A stretch of 40,610 bases of DNA from Flavobacterium psychrophilum (GTDB lineage Bacteria; Bacteroidota; Bacteroidia; Flavobacteriales; Flavobacteriaceae), in the NCBI GenBank assembly GCA_945890865.1, contig CAMDDB010000025.1, positions 1 through 40,610 of the forward strand, written 5' to 3'. Shown here piece by piece: positions 7,974-16,780 of the stretch (positions are counted from its first letter, which is position 1; each line of letters starts with the position of its first letter). The notes under the pieces were generated by a model. That model saw only the letters and a program-made list of their open reading frames with translations, did no database searches and was not told the origin of the DNA. The translations under genes were made by a program, and so were the position numbers.

Positions 7974-9346
7974 ATGTTAGGTATTAATTTATTTGTTTTT
8001 AAGTCAGATTTGATTTTTAAACTAGCCAAAATCATAAATAATGGAGTGACAAAAGTTCGCATGGCTGCGTGAAAAGTAGTTAAAATTGAAATTGTAAGAA
8101 TAGCCATCATTACAGCTCTTTGAATATTTTTTTGGTTGAATTGATAAATTTGTAATGGTATAAGTATAAAAAAATAACACGAATAAATAAAACCTAATAA
8201 TCCGTGTTCGGCCAATAATCGCGATAGCTCTACATGGGGTGATACACCAATACGTTCTAAATTTCGCAAAAACCGACTGGATCCGACTCCTACGCCTGTA
8301 ATAAAATTGTCAATCCATAAATCAATATCCTGTTCTAAAATACTGAGCCTTCCTGTCACAAAATGATCAGCTGTTACCTCTTTAGACCCCGACAATGTGC
8401 CCGCAGTTTCACCTTGATAGCGCAACAATAAATTACCTCCTGTGATACCGTTAGCAACTTCAAATACTCCAAATAAACTGAGTAAGGCTATAATTCCAAT
8501 AAATAACGGTTTATTGGTTCGAACTTTATTATTAGTCAATTTATTCGAGTCACGTAAAAATATCAAAATGAAAATACATATGGCTCCAACTATCATTCCT
8601 CCCCTTGAAAAACTAATTAGACCTTGAAAAGTAAATCCTAGGAGAATCACCATGTCAAATATTCGATTCCCGGAGAAATTTAATTTCTTTAAAATACTAT
8701 AAAAGCTTAAAAACATACCTAACCCTAAAACAGTAGAAACTTGATTAGAAGAATGCCCCGCAGTAGTAGCTGATTGAGCTTTTAGTGTAAAAGTAATAGT
8801 TTCGAAATCTGGTGTTTTAACGTAAGTAAAAAATAAGCTAGAAAGGCATGCCCACCATATTAATTTTAATATTTGGTTTAGTTGTATATTAGTTATACTC
8901 AGCATACTAGCATAGGCTATTCCCAATCCAACAGCCAACGGAGCTAAATAATTATTAATAATGTCAAAATAGGTCCTCTGTCCACTAAAATCGTAAAACA
9001 ACGCAGGTGTGACTAACAATGCCATCCAAATACCTCTAGGCTGTCTTATCCCAACGGCTAACAGCCCTAAAATGCCACTTAGTACTAAAAAGTATTTTCC
9101 TACTTCATAAGGTATATAAGGGGATGTTTTTGCCATCCTATCCAATAACTCAAATGATATCAAATAAGAAAAAAGCATAAAGAAAAAAGCAGGCTTTTTT
9201 TTCTGTAAAAGACTATTTGCTTTGAAAAAGTTCGCAAACAATATCACATAAAACCAAATTATTATTGCAAAGGGTGTTAATGTACAAGCAAAACCTAAGC
9301 CTATGTGAGCGACAGTCCAAAATAGGTTTTGGCGGTCCGTTGCCAT
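7970..9346 (-). CDS. O-antigen ligase/polymerase-type membrane protein (Wzy_C/WaaL family)
   Basis: 458 residues of mostly hydrophobic sequence, around ten or more membrane segments. Family signs are SFSRGG (about 245-250), a large periplasmic loop (about 295-370) and SPHVELSRLLAEHG (about 369-382), the histidine-containing motif of the O-antigen ligase/Wzy_C superfamily. Members either attach finished O-antigen to lipid A-core (WaaL) or polymerise repeat units (Wzy). Because the same locus encodes a Wzm/Wzt exporter and I find no Wzx flippase, ligase activity is more likely than polymerisation, but sequence alone does not decide. I start it at the ATG at 9344-9346, five bases after the upstream stop, rather than a TTG at 9359-9361 that would overlap the previous gene. 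Confidence 0.8.
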   Translation of the reverse strand: MATDRQNLFWTVAHIGLGFACTLTPFAIIIWFYVILFANFFKANSLLQKKKPAFFFMLFSYLISFELLDRMAKTSPYIPYEVGKYFLVLSGILGLLAVGIRQPRGIWMALLVTPALFYDFSGQRTYFDIINNYLAPLAVGLGIAYASMLSITNIQLNQILKLIWWACLSSLFFTYVKTPDFETITFTLKAQSATTAGHSSNQVSTVLGLGMFLSFYSILKKLNFSGNRIFDMVILLGFTFQGLISFSRGGMIVGAICIFILIFLRDSNKLTNNKVRTNKPLFIGIIALLSLFGVFEVANGITGGNLLLRYQGETAGTLSGSKEVTADHFVTGRLSILEQDIDLWIDNFITGVGVGSSRFLRNLERIGVSPHVELSRLLAEHGLLGFIYSCYFFILIPLQIYQFNQKNIQRAVMMAILTISILTTFHAAMRTFVTPLFMILASLKIKSDLKTNKLIPNI

Positions 9347-9351
9347 TTTCT

Positions 9352-10485
9352 CTAGAAACAATCAAAAACCTCCTTTTCCAAATGCTGATAGTAGTAATCA
9401 AAAGTGAATTTATAGGCCATTGACTGTCCGTTTTCCGAAATTTCTTTGAGCTCAAAAGCTGAGCGGTTTAACAACTCTTTAAATATTTCTAGCAAACTTT
9501 CGCTAGAAACTTCCTTCATAATAAAACCATTATTTCCGTTTTCTATATAATGGGGTAAACTGCCAACAGGACTTACAACAGGAATAGCTTTATAATTCCA
9601 AGCCTCAGCTACTATTTTGGGAAAACCTTCTGATTTGCTTGGTAATACCAAAATATCTGCCGTTTCTAAATGTTTATGCACCTCAGATTGACTCAGAAAT
9701 CCTGGAAATATGGCATTTATACCAAGTTCAAAACATAATTTTATTAATAGTCCCCTCAACGGACCTTCCCCGATAAAAACCCACTCTTCAAAACGTTCTT
9801 GAGGAAGCTCTTTTAATACTTCCATGAGTAAATCTATACCCTTTGCCTCTTCTATTCGTCCTGCAAAAACTACCTTTAGTTTATGATCGAAGGACTTTTG
9901 AATCTTTTTGCCTTTTTCAAATTGTTCTTGCGTAATACACGGATTCTCAAAACTATGGCAATGTTGTGGTTGATTAGACCAGAAACCATTAATGGTAACC
10001 TTACATTTCAAAAAGTTCTTTTCCAAAAACCAACGCTGAAAACGATATCCAATTGAATTTGAAACATATCCCCAATTATTAGCATACTTAACCCAAAGGA
10101 TATATTTCTTCGGGACAAAAAGAATCAAAGGCAAAACATATACTCCAATGCCCATTGGGACACGAATCTGAACATGCGTGGCGCCTTTTAGACTTTTAAC
10201 TATTTGCCAAATTATTTGAGGCCCTTTATAAAATACACTCAATTTTTGCAACCATGTGTTACCTCCAAAGCTTGGAATTGGGGCGAAACGTATGTTTTTA
10301 CTTGGATAAGATTGTAAACTTGGATTATTTTTATAGGGCTCGATACAAGCTACATGCAACAGTTCATTCCAATATTGTGCCAGGTGGTTCAATTCGGCAA
10401 CAGTTGGGCCCCAACCCACCAAAGTTCCTTCGGGTAAATTCTGATGTGCGGTGTGACTAATCACAACCAATTTCTTTCCCGCCAT
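9352..10485 (-). CDS. Glycosyltransferase family 4
   Basis: 377 residues from the ATG at 10483-10485, which shares one base with the TGA of the preceding gene. A longer frame from a TTG at 10522-10524 is unlikely because MAGKKLVVIS is a natural GT-B beginning. The donor-binding half shows AGRIEEAKGIDLL (about 208-220) and the EX7E motif EGFPKIVAE (286-294), then NYKAIPVVS. Predicted retaining cytoplasmic glycosyltransferase of unknown specificity, in a run of transferase genes of similar, relatively GC-rich composition. Confidence 0.86.
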   Translation of the reverse strand: MAGKKLVVISHTAHQNLPEGTLVGWGPTVAELNHLAQYWNELLHVACIEPYKNNPSLQSYPSKNIRFAPIPSFGGNTWLQKLSVFYKGPQIIWQIVKSLKGATHVQIRVPMGIGVYVLPLILFVPKKYILWVKYANNWGYVSNSIGYRFQRWFLEKNFLKCKVTINGFWSNQPQHCHSFENPCITQEQFEKGKKIQKSFDHKLKVVFAGRIEEAKGIDLLMEVLKELPQERFEEWVFIGEGPLRGLLIKLCFELGINAIFPGFLSQSEVHKHLETADILVLPSKSEGFPKIVAEAWNYKAIPVVSPVGSLPHYIENGNNGFIMKEVSSESLLEIFKELLNRSAFELKEISENGQSMAYKFTFDYYYQHLEKEVFDCF

Positions 10486-11591
10486 CAAATCAATTCCAAA
10501 AATCGTTTCCCAATAATTTCCCAATCATGAGCTTTGGCCCATACTTGACTATGAATTTTTAAACTTTCTTGATTATTCATACAATAATCAATCGCTTGAA
10601 CTATTTCCTGGCCATTATTACCATCCACTAAAACACCCGATTTACGATGATTTACCGCCTCTACTACCCCGCAATATTTAGCCCCAATGACTGGGGTTCC
10701 CACAGCATTTGCCTCCAGCGCTACTATTCCAAATCCCTCAACATCTCCATTGGGTTGATTTTCACTCAGCAAGATGAAAATATCTGCCGCTAGGTAATAA
10801 TCCCACAGTTGGCCATGCGCACCCACAGCACCATGAAATACTATTTTATCTTCTAAACCCAAAGCAATCGCTTGTTGGGTTAACCTTACTTGATTCAAAG
10901 GCTTTCCCACAATATGGTAGACCGCATTCGGAAATTTCTGTAAGACTTCAGGTAGCGCCTTAATCATCCTATGCTGTCCTTTTCTTGGAGATACATGTCC
11001 TACTGTCAACAAGGCTGGACTTCCCTCTAATTTTTTAATACCCGTAAGTGCCAAATCACTTTTATCCAATCCATTAGGAATTACCCTTAACCCCTTATGT
11101 CTGTTTAATATCCAATCCGGCAACAAGGATTCCGTAAACTTTGAAACCGAGATTATATATTGAAATCTGAAAATACTCTGATGGGTTAACTTCCTTAAAA
11201 TTTTGTTGTTGAGATTCACCTCTGTTCCATGCAAAATGCATAAAGTTTTAGCTTTTGATAAAAATAACATTTGGATCCAAATCATCCATAATGAGAACTT
11301 ACCACTCGACCAAATATGGGTATATCCGTGTTCCTTGAATAATTTTACCAATGACAACAGTCGTAAAATGTACGTTAGTTTACCTAACCTTATAAAACGA
11401 AAAACTTGAAATGGCTGGGCCTCATCAAAACTCTTTCGCTCTGCCAAAGAAGTGTAATCATCAGGGGCAATAACATGAATTTCAATATCAGGATTTGCAC
11501 TCAATTGCTTAGCCAAGAACCAAGCATGATGACCGATTCCCCCAGGTCCGGGAGGAAACTCACTACTTATCAATAAAATTTTTTGCTTCAA
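10485..11591 (-). CDS. Glycosyltransferase family 4 (PimB-like)
   Basis: 368 residues with a textbook GT4 layout: LLISSEFPPGPGGIGHHA at the N-terminus, VIPNGLD (170-176), VGHVSPRKGQ (197-206) and the EX7E motif EGFGIVALE (285-293) followed by GTPVIG. The start is a TTG at 11589-11591, with four bases (TTGA) shared with the stop of the upstream GT2 gene; there is no in-frame ATG ahead of the conserved beginning. It resembles alpha-mannosyl- or alpha-glucosyltransferases, but the actual donor cannot be assigned. Confidence 0.88.
   Translation of the reverse strand: MKQKILLISSEFPPGPGGIGHHAWFLAKQLSANPDIEIHVIAPDDYTSLAERKSFDEAQPFQVFRFIRLGKLTYILRLLSLVKLFKEHGYTHIWSSGKFSLWMIWIQMLFLSKAKTLCILHGTEVNLNNKILRKLTHQSIFRFQYIISVSKFTESLLPDWILNRHKGLRVIPNGLDKSDLALTGIKKLEGSPALLTVGHVSPRKGQHRMIKALPEVLQKFPNAVYHIVGKPLNQVRLTQQAIALGLEDKIVFHGAVGAHGQLWDYYLAADIFILLSENQPNGDVEGFGIVALEANAVGTPVIGAKYCGVVEAVNHRKSGVLVDGNNGQEIVQAIDYCMNNQESLKIHSQVWAKAHDWEIIGKRFLELI
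11588..11591 (-). other. TTGA stop-start overlap setting a TTG start
   Basis: The minus strand reads TTGA. TGA ends the GT2 gene 11588-12907 and TTG begins the GT4 gene 10485-11591. The GT4 frame has no ATG before its conserved first strand, so the coupled TTG is the likely start. Confidence 0.75.
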
Positions 11592-12907
11592 TCTAAAGAT
11601 TCAATTAATGATCCTTGGCTCAATTTTAGAGTAGCCAAATTCCAAGACTTGATTAAACTTACTACTGCTAATAGAATCCATAAAGGGAAGGCTAAAAATA
11701 TTAATATTTTTGCTTTCTTATTACCCTTGAATTTATATGGAACATACGATTGTGGCATGTTTTTGATTAGAAATAAAATAGCTTCTTTTGCATTGTAATA
11801 TTTCCTAATCAGATACAAAACACTCGGCACAGGTCTTGGTGCGAATAATGACTTGGGCCGCAAGGCATCCCAACTGCCCATTTGCCGGAGACCGCCCGTT
11901 TCTACTTTTAGATGAATTCGTTTTGAATACGGATTAGAAATTATATTATATTCCCCTAATAAAGATCTTAAACCAAATTCAGAATCCCCCATTCGTTGTT
12001 TCTCAAATTGTCTATCGAACAGTCCCACATTTTCAAAAACAGAACGGTGAACCATGGCATTTCCCGTATCAAATACATCACTTAAGTGAAAATACGCATC
12101 CTTTTTTCCCAAACCACCGCCAACTAATGTATGGGTAACGCCTGCAGAAATTTGAACTTTAAAGAAATCTAAACATTTCAAATGATTCGTTATCCAATCA
12201 GAGTCTACTCGCGAATCATCATCGAATAATAAAATGTATTCCCCGTTAGAGGTTTGAATAGCTCTATTCCGCGCCAACCACAAAGCTTTCTCTTCTTGTT
12301 GAATAAGTTTTATTTTTAAATTCCAACCCTCATAAAATTTAACATCCACCGGTTCGGATTGGTCCACTACGATAACTTCAAAATTCTGATAATACTGAAG
12401 CTCTAAATCCGCTAAAACATCCTTCAAATACTCATACCTATTTAGCGTAGGAATGATCACAGAAACTAAGGGATTTTTCTTTGTGAGAATACCCTCAAAA
12501 GCATTCCAATCCGTATACTTTTGAGATTCAATTGAAACACGTTTTGACGTAACTAGTGCGTTGAAAAATGCGTAAAGCTCAAATAAGGGATTCTTAAAAC
12601 TGAATAATCTTACTATTAGAACGTAAATAAGTTGCACAGGAGAAAAGAACCTACGTATGAAAATGTAATTGTCATTGACATTGGTAATTCTTAAATCTTG
12701 AAGTGGATTTCTATTTTGCTCATTAGATGGAATTTTACCGGATTGTAAGCATTGATATAAAACATCCAATTCGGCCGCCTGTAAATCAGAATATGGGCCT
12801 ATTTCTCCTTTGACACTTCCTGAATCATCAACCAATACCGCATGCGCCATGCGGTTTATCAAGCGATAATAATTAGCGGGTTGTATGTATTTTAGAAAGT
12901 CAAACAT
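11588..12907 (-). CDS. Glycosyltransferase family 2 with long N-terminal extension and C-terminal membrane segment
   Basis: 439 residues. A GT-A domain begins only near residue 147 (VSVIIPTLNRYEYLKDVL); the nucleotide-binding acid VDQSE is near 181 and the metal-binding DDDS at 229-232. Residues 1-145 are an extra region that I do not recognise, with a hydrophobic patch near 90-120. A hydrophobic stretch near 407-426 could anchor the protein to the inner membrane. The ATG at 12905-12907 shares one base with the upstream TAA. An inverting transferase of unknown donor; the extension is longer than usual for GT2 enzymes of O-antigen loci. Confidence 0.85.
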   Translation of the reverse strand: MFDFLKYIQPANYYRLINRMAHAVLVDDSGSVKGEIGPYSDLQAAELDVLYQCLQSGKIPSNEQNRNPLQDLRITNVNDNYIFIRRFFSPVQLIYVLIVRLFSFKNPLFELYAFFNALVTSKRVSIESQKYTDWNAFEGILTKKNPLVSVIIPTLNRYEYLKDVLADLELQYYQNFEVIVVDQSEPVDVKFYEGWNLKIKLIQQEEKALWLARNRAIQTSNGEYILLFDDDSRVDSDWITNHLKCLDFFKVQISAGVTHTLVGGGLGKKDAYFHLSDVFDTGNAMVHRSVFENVGLFDRQFEKQRMGDSEFGLRSLLGEYNIISNPYSKRIHLKVETGGLRQMGSWDALRPKSLFAPRPVPSVLYLIRKYYNAKEAILFLIKNMPQSYVPYKFKGNKKAKILIFLAFPLWILLAVVSLIKSWNLATLKLSQGSLIESLD

Positions 12908-14055
12908 TAATTAAAAAATGCTAACCAATTTTTCTTGAGGATTTCACCTGAAAAATGTTCTTGAACACGATTTGAAGCTATTCCCGCTAATTCACCTAAT
13001 TCTACTTTTGATAATGTATTATACCAATTAAGTCCATTTAAAATTTGCTCCCGTGAAAAATCCTCACATACAAATCCTGCTTTTCTATGCTCCACGATGG
13101 TGCTCATACCGCTAACGGGAGTGACAACCACGGGCAAACCAAGTGCTTGGGCTTCAAGAGTGGAATTGGAAAACCCTTCAGCCCAAGAAGTTTGTAAAAA
13201 CAAATTAGACCGTTCCATAATTTCCCTGATTTCTACTGCACTTTTTTGAGACACTAATTTCACATTATCCTTCAATCCTAAAGCATCGATTAAGTAAATT
13301 AATTTTTCGGCCTCAACACCCGCACCAATTATTGTATAGTTAAAATCATTCCCGTTTTGCTTAAACAGAGCTAAAGCCATCAATGCCAATTCATAACCCT
13401 TAACCCAATGCAATCTACCAACGGAGATAATTTCTAATTTAGTATTGCGTTCCCGAAGGCCCACAAAACCCTCTATTTCATTTTGACCTACCCTAAAAGT
13501 GTCTTGAAGTCCTGGGTGAATTATAACACCCTTAGATTCTATTTTTGAGTAATGCTTATTTAACTTGGATAATAACTCTTGAGAATTGGCTTGGACTTTA
13601 TCCGCTAGTTCTAGTGCTAATGAATAGGATTTATTATGCCAAATCGGGAAAACATTAATATCGGATCCCCTGAAGCTTAATGTCATTTTACAATCCATAA
13701 CACTACTATAATACTCGCGGCCAAATACTAAATTGCCAAATCCAAAATGCAAATAATCCAAATTGGGGGTTGTCCAAATGGGTAGATCTGCTATTAGTTG
13801 TTTTAAGGAACAAGATTTTCTTCTTAAACGTCTATATTTTCCATATTTCAATATCAATAGTATCATAACCTTAGGAATTTGTATCAAACCCCTAACGTTC
13901 GATTTTAAATATTCCTTTTGTTTAACATCAATATTTTTTGTCTTCCGGGATACAAAAAGTATTAGCTCATGTTTTTCTTTGAGCATCGAAATAAATGTAT
14001 TCAAAAATGTTTCTGAAGCTTGGGGCGGATTGGATAATACGATGCCGATTTTCAA
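12907..14055 (-). CDS. Glycosyltransferase family 4
   Basis: 382 residues. The C-terminal donor domain is clear: GRLHWVKGYELAL (213-225) and EGFSNSTLE (293-301) followed by GLPVVVTPVSG. The N-terminal half includes LSFRGSDINV (126-135), seen in transferases of exopolysaccharide loci. The start is a TTG at 14053-14055 in a four-base TTGA overlap with the amidotransferase gene. Donor unknown; the SVGRLHWVKG layout is close to colanic-acid-type GT4 enzymes, a weak hint only. Confidence 0.86.
   Translation of the reverse strand: MKIGIVLSNPPQASETFLNTFISMLKEKHELILFVSRKTKNIDVKQKEYLKSNVRGLIQIPKVMILLILKYGKYRRLRRKSCSLKQLIADLPIWTTPNLDYLHFGFGNLVFGREYYSSVMDCKMTLSFRGSDINVFPIWHNKSYSLALELADKVQANSQELLSKLNKHYSKIESKGVIIHPGLQDTFRVGQNEIEGFVGLRERNTKLEIISVGRLHWVKGYELALMALALFKQNGNDFNYTIIGAGVEAEKLIYLIDALGLKDNVKLVSQKSAVEIREIMERSNLFLQTSWAEGFSNSTLEAQALGLPVVVTPVSGMSTIVEHRKAGFVCEDFSREQILNGLNWYNTLSKVELGELAGIASNRVQEHFSGEILKKNWLAFFN
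14052..14055 (-). other. TTGA stop-start overlap setting a TTG start
   Basis: The minus strand reads TTGA. TGA ends the asnB-type gene 14052-15863 and TTG begins the GT4 gene 12907-14055, whose first conserved strand follows at once. This is the third use of the same junction in the window, each time at the start of a GT4 gene. Confidence 0.75.
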
Positions 14056-15863
14056 TTTAATCCTTCAAGAAACTTAACAAGAGTATACAAGGTCCATAGA
14101 GTTTCTATAGTGGCATTTTTCGTGTCATAGAAATCACTCGTAATTTGTTTAATTCCATTTATATTGAAATTGTGCTTTTCTAGTTTAAACAGATGTGCTA
14201 AAATTTCTTCTTTTAACTCATTTCTAGACCATTCCAACAATGGCGGAGTAAAGCCCTTTTTCTGTTTTTCTACCAACTCCTTTGGGATGTATTTAAACAA
14301 TTCCTGCTTAAGAACCCGCTTTAATTCATAATGGTTAATACCCAAACCACATGTCAAGCTCTCAGCAAAATTGATTACCTCCTTATCCAATAGAGGAACC
14401 CGCACCTCAAGAGAGTTTGCCATGCTCATTCTATCAACTTTAACTAAAATCTTCTGAAGATGAAAATAAAATTCATTCCGTCTTAGATAATCTAACGTAT
14501 TTTTCTTATCCGTTGAGTTAAATGAATACCGGTTTATTGTTTGAGGAGAAATAGTATAACTACCTGTCAAGGATTTAATCATTTCCGGGTCCAAATAACT
14601 TTGAAACGCCATGTTTGCACTGCCTAAATTGGGTTCGCCTAAGTATCCGGTAATGTTTTGGCCAAAATACTTCAGGATTCGCTTCGCAATTTTTCGATTG
14701 TAACTTCCAGGGATTTTATAATAGGGTGCCGAATTGGCAAATGTTAAAAAACGCGGGTATCCCCAAAAAAGCTCATCGCCACCATCACCAGATAACATCA
14801 CCGTATTCGTCTTTCTCGCTATCTTCGAAACTAAATAGGTGGGTAAACTACTGTAATCGGCAATTGGTTCAGACATTTGTTCAAAGTGGTCATCGTATAT
14901 TTCCAATAATTGCTGATTGGTAAACGTTTCAACATGATGGTTTTTTATTCCCAAATGTTTGGCATATTCAATAGCTTTTGCACTTTCATCATACTTTGGA
15001 TCTGCAAAACCAATGGTTATAGCAGAAATGTCTGGGTTAAACTGCTTAGCTTTCGCCGCTACCAAAGTAGAATCTATTCCTCCCGATAAAAAAACACCAA
15101 GAGGGACATCCGCCACCATCTGCCTTTGAATTGCACTATCTAATACATTTCCAACATCAGCCTCCTCTTCATTAATCTTACCAGATGATTCGAAAAACTG
15201 CTGGTATTTGGAGCACATGAACTGCTTTGATGCCAACTCATATACCAAATATTCCCCTACGTTCAACTGATGTATATTTTCCGCAATGGTATTTGGGGCC
15301 AACATATAGCCAAACTGGAGGTACTCACTTAAGCCTACTTCTGAAAACCTCCAATCGTTGCACCAAGGATGTTTTAGAATTTGATTAAATTGACTGCCAA
15401 ATACGATACCATGTGAGGTAGAACTATAAAACAAGGGTTTAATGCCCGCAAAATCACGTGCTAAATATAATTTCTTATCAAAATCATCCCAACAACTAAT
15501 AGCAAACATGCCGTTTAATTCTACAATTGCTTTCTCAAAAGAAATTTTTTGAATTAAATGTAATACTACTTCTGCATCGGAGCCTGATTTCACATCAAAT
15601 AATTGATACTTCTTTTTTAATTCCAAATAGTTGTATACCTCTCCGTTTAACATCAAAGTATAGCGTTTATCATTTGTTGTAAATGGCTGATTACCATTAA
15701 CTGAAATATCCAAAATCGCCAAACGGTTGAAGCCAAATTGTGCTTCATCATTTGTAAATAACTCAGTGGAGTCTGGCCCGCCTCTTTTTGAAATAAGCGT
15801 AAGTTTCTCGAATAAAGAATGTTCAATCAGTTGATTACCTATATTACCAAAAAGACGGCACAT
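14052..15863 (-). CDS. asnB: Glutamine-hydrolysing asparagine synthetase-type amidotransferase
   Basis: 603 residues, normal length for the family. The Ntn-hydrolase glutaminase domain opens with the catalytic Cys2 (MCRLFG), with RGGPDS at 27-32, NGEVYNY at 73-79 and SGSDAEV near 93-99. The synthetase domain has the PP-loop LSGGIDST (259-266) and a SGDGGDELFWGY stretch. True AsnB makes asparagine, but paralogues in O-antigen loci (for example WbpS-like proteins) are linked to turning uronic-acid carboxylates into amides. This locus makes uronic acids at both ends, so uronamide formation is plausible. The ATG at 15861-15863 overlaps the upstream TAA by one base, within the glycosyltransferase run. 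Confidence 0.88.
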   Translation of the reverse strand: MCRLFGNIGNQLIEHSLFEKLTLISKRGGPDSTELFTNDEAQFGFNRLAILDISVNGNQPFTTNDKRYTLMLNGEVYNYLELKKKYQLFDVKSGSDAEVVLHLIQKISFEKAIVELNGMFAISCWDDFDKKLYLARDFAGIKPLFYSSTSHGIVFGSQFNQILKHPWCNDWRFSEVGLSEYLQFGYMLAPNTIAENIHQLNVGEYLVYELASKQFMCSKYQQFFESSGKINEEEADVGNVLDSAIQRQMVADVPLGVFLSGGIDSTLVAAKAKQFNPDISAITIGFADPKYDESAKAIEYAKHLGIKNHHVETFTNQQLLEIYDDHFEQMSEPIADYSSLPTYLVSKIARKTNTVMLSGDGGDELFWGYPRFLTFANSAPYYKIPGSYNRKIAKRILKYFGQNITGYLGEPNLGSANMAFQSYLDPEMIKSLTGSYTISPQTINRYSFNSTDKKNTLDYLRRNEFYFHLQKILVKVDRMSMANSLEVRVPLLDKEVINFAESLTCGLGINHYELKRVLKQELFKYIPKELVEKQKKGFTPPLLEWSRNELKEEILAHLFKLEKHNFNINGIKQITSDFYDTKNATIETLWTLYTLVKFLEGLN

Positions 15864-16780
15864 TAAAAGTGAATTTTATATGGAGATTTTTGTAGGCACT
15901 TTTGAATGATTTTTAAAATTATTGGGCTTTGATGACTAGTAAATATCCATTTGTTCAACATAATAAGTTTAGAACCCATTTCAGGTGCTTCCAGTGGGCA
16001 ATTTTCATGTATTTTAAGTTGACCTCTAATCAATCGATGATAAAGTATAATCTTATATTTTAAAGATAGAGTATTCCAAAAATCCTTATAAACCATTAAA
16101 AACAATTCTTGTTGGTCTAAAACGGATTGATTAGATCCTATGTTATTAGATAAATGTTCGGAACCAGTAGCATCAACGTAATATAAGGTCTCATTCACAA
16201 AAGCAAATAAATTAGCTTTTGTAGATGCTTTAAATTCAAACCAGGAATCTTCGTTAGTTTTTAAGGTTCCCCAATCTCCGTTGAACTCTATATTCCATAG
16301 AATACCGCCTGTTTGCCAAGGCCGAGCGTAATTAATCAACGTTTCCCTTATTTGAGTTAGTCCTAAATTAGAATAACGCCTTTCATGCCTCAATCCGCCT
16401 TCCTTTATGACTAAGGATTTAGCATAAGCACCTGCACAATCACTTTTATTAATGAGTCGTTTCAGACAAGTATCCAAAAAACGAATATCCCACCAATCAT
16501 CCGCATCTAAAAATGCAATATACTGCCCTTTCGCTAATTCTTGTCCCTTTTGCCGTGTTCTGCCAGCGCCTAAGTTAGCATCATTAAAGTAGGTCTTAAT
16601 TCTAGGATCCTTTGGCAGTGTACCGTCATCAAGTTTGTCCTGACCGAAATCATCTATAATTATAAGCTCCCAATTCGTATAGGTTTGAGACAAAACACTA
16701 TTAACCGATCTTAGAATAGTATCATTTTTATTGTAATACGGTATAACAATACTCACCAATACATTAATAAAATCTTGCAT
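15863..16780 (-). CDS. Glycosyltransferase family 2
   Basis: 305 residues with an N-terminal GT-A domain: VSIVIPYYNKND (9-20), IIIDDFG (about 40-46), and the DxD-type motif LDADDWW (91-97). The beginning is highly similar in style to WcaA/WfgS-type inverting transferases. The ATG at 16778-16780 shares one base with the stop of the upstream gene, and the gene ends in a one-base overlap with asnB. Cytoplasmic, inverting; acceptor and donor not determinable. Confidence 0.87.
   Translation of the reverse strand: MQDFINVLVSIVIPYYNKNDTILRSVNSVLSQTYTNWELIIIDDFGQDKLDDGTLPKDPRIKTYFNDANLGAGRTRQKGQELAKGQYIAFLDADDWWDIRFLDTCLKRLINKSDCAGAYAKSLVIKEGGLRHERRYSNLGLTQIRETLINYARPWQTGGILWNIEFNGDWGTLKTNEDSWFEFKASTKANLFAFVNETLYYVDATGSEHLSNNIGSNQSVLDQQELFLMVYKDFWNTLSLKYKIILYHRLIRGQLKIHENCPLEAPEMGSKLIMLNKWIFTSHQSPIILKIIQKCLQKSPYKIHF

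Noticed and set aside
9213..9455. An 80-codon minus-strand frame across the 9352-10485 / 7970-9346 junction
   Set aside because: It overlaps two well-supported genes in another frame and has no family features.
13763..14077. A 104-codon plus-strand open frame
   Set aside because: It lies antisense to the end of the GT4 gene 12907-14055 with clear motifs, has no recognisable domain and is best explained as a shadow.
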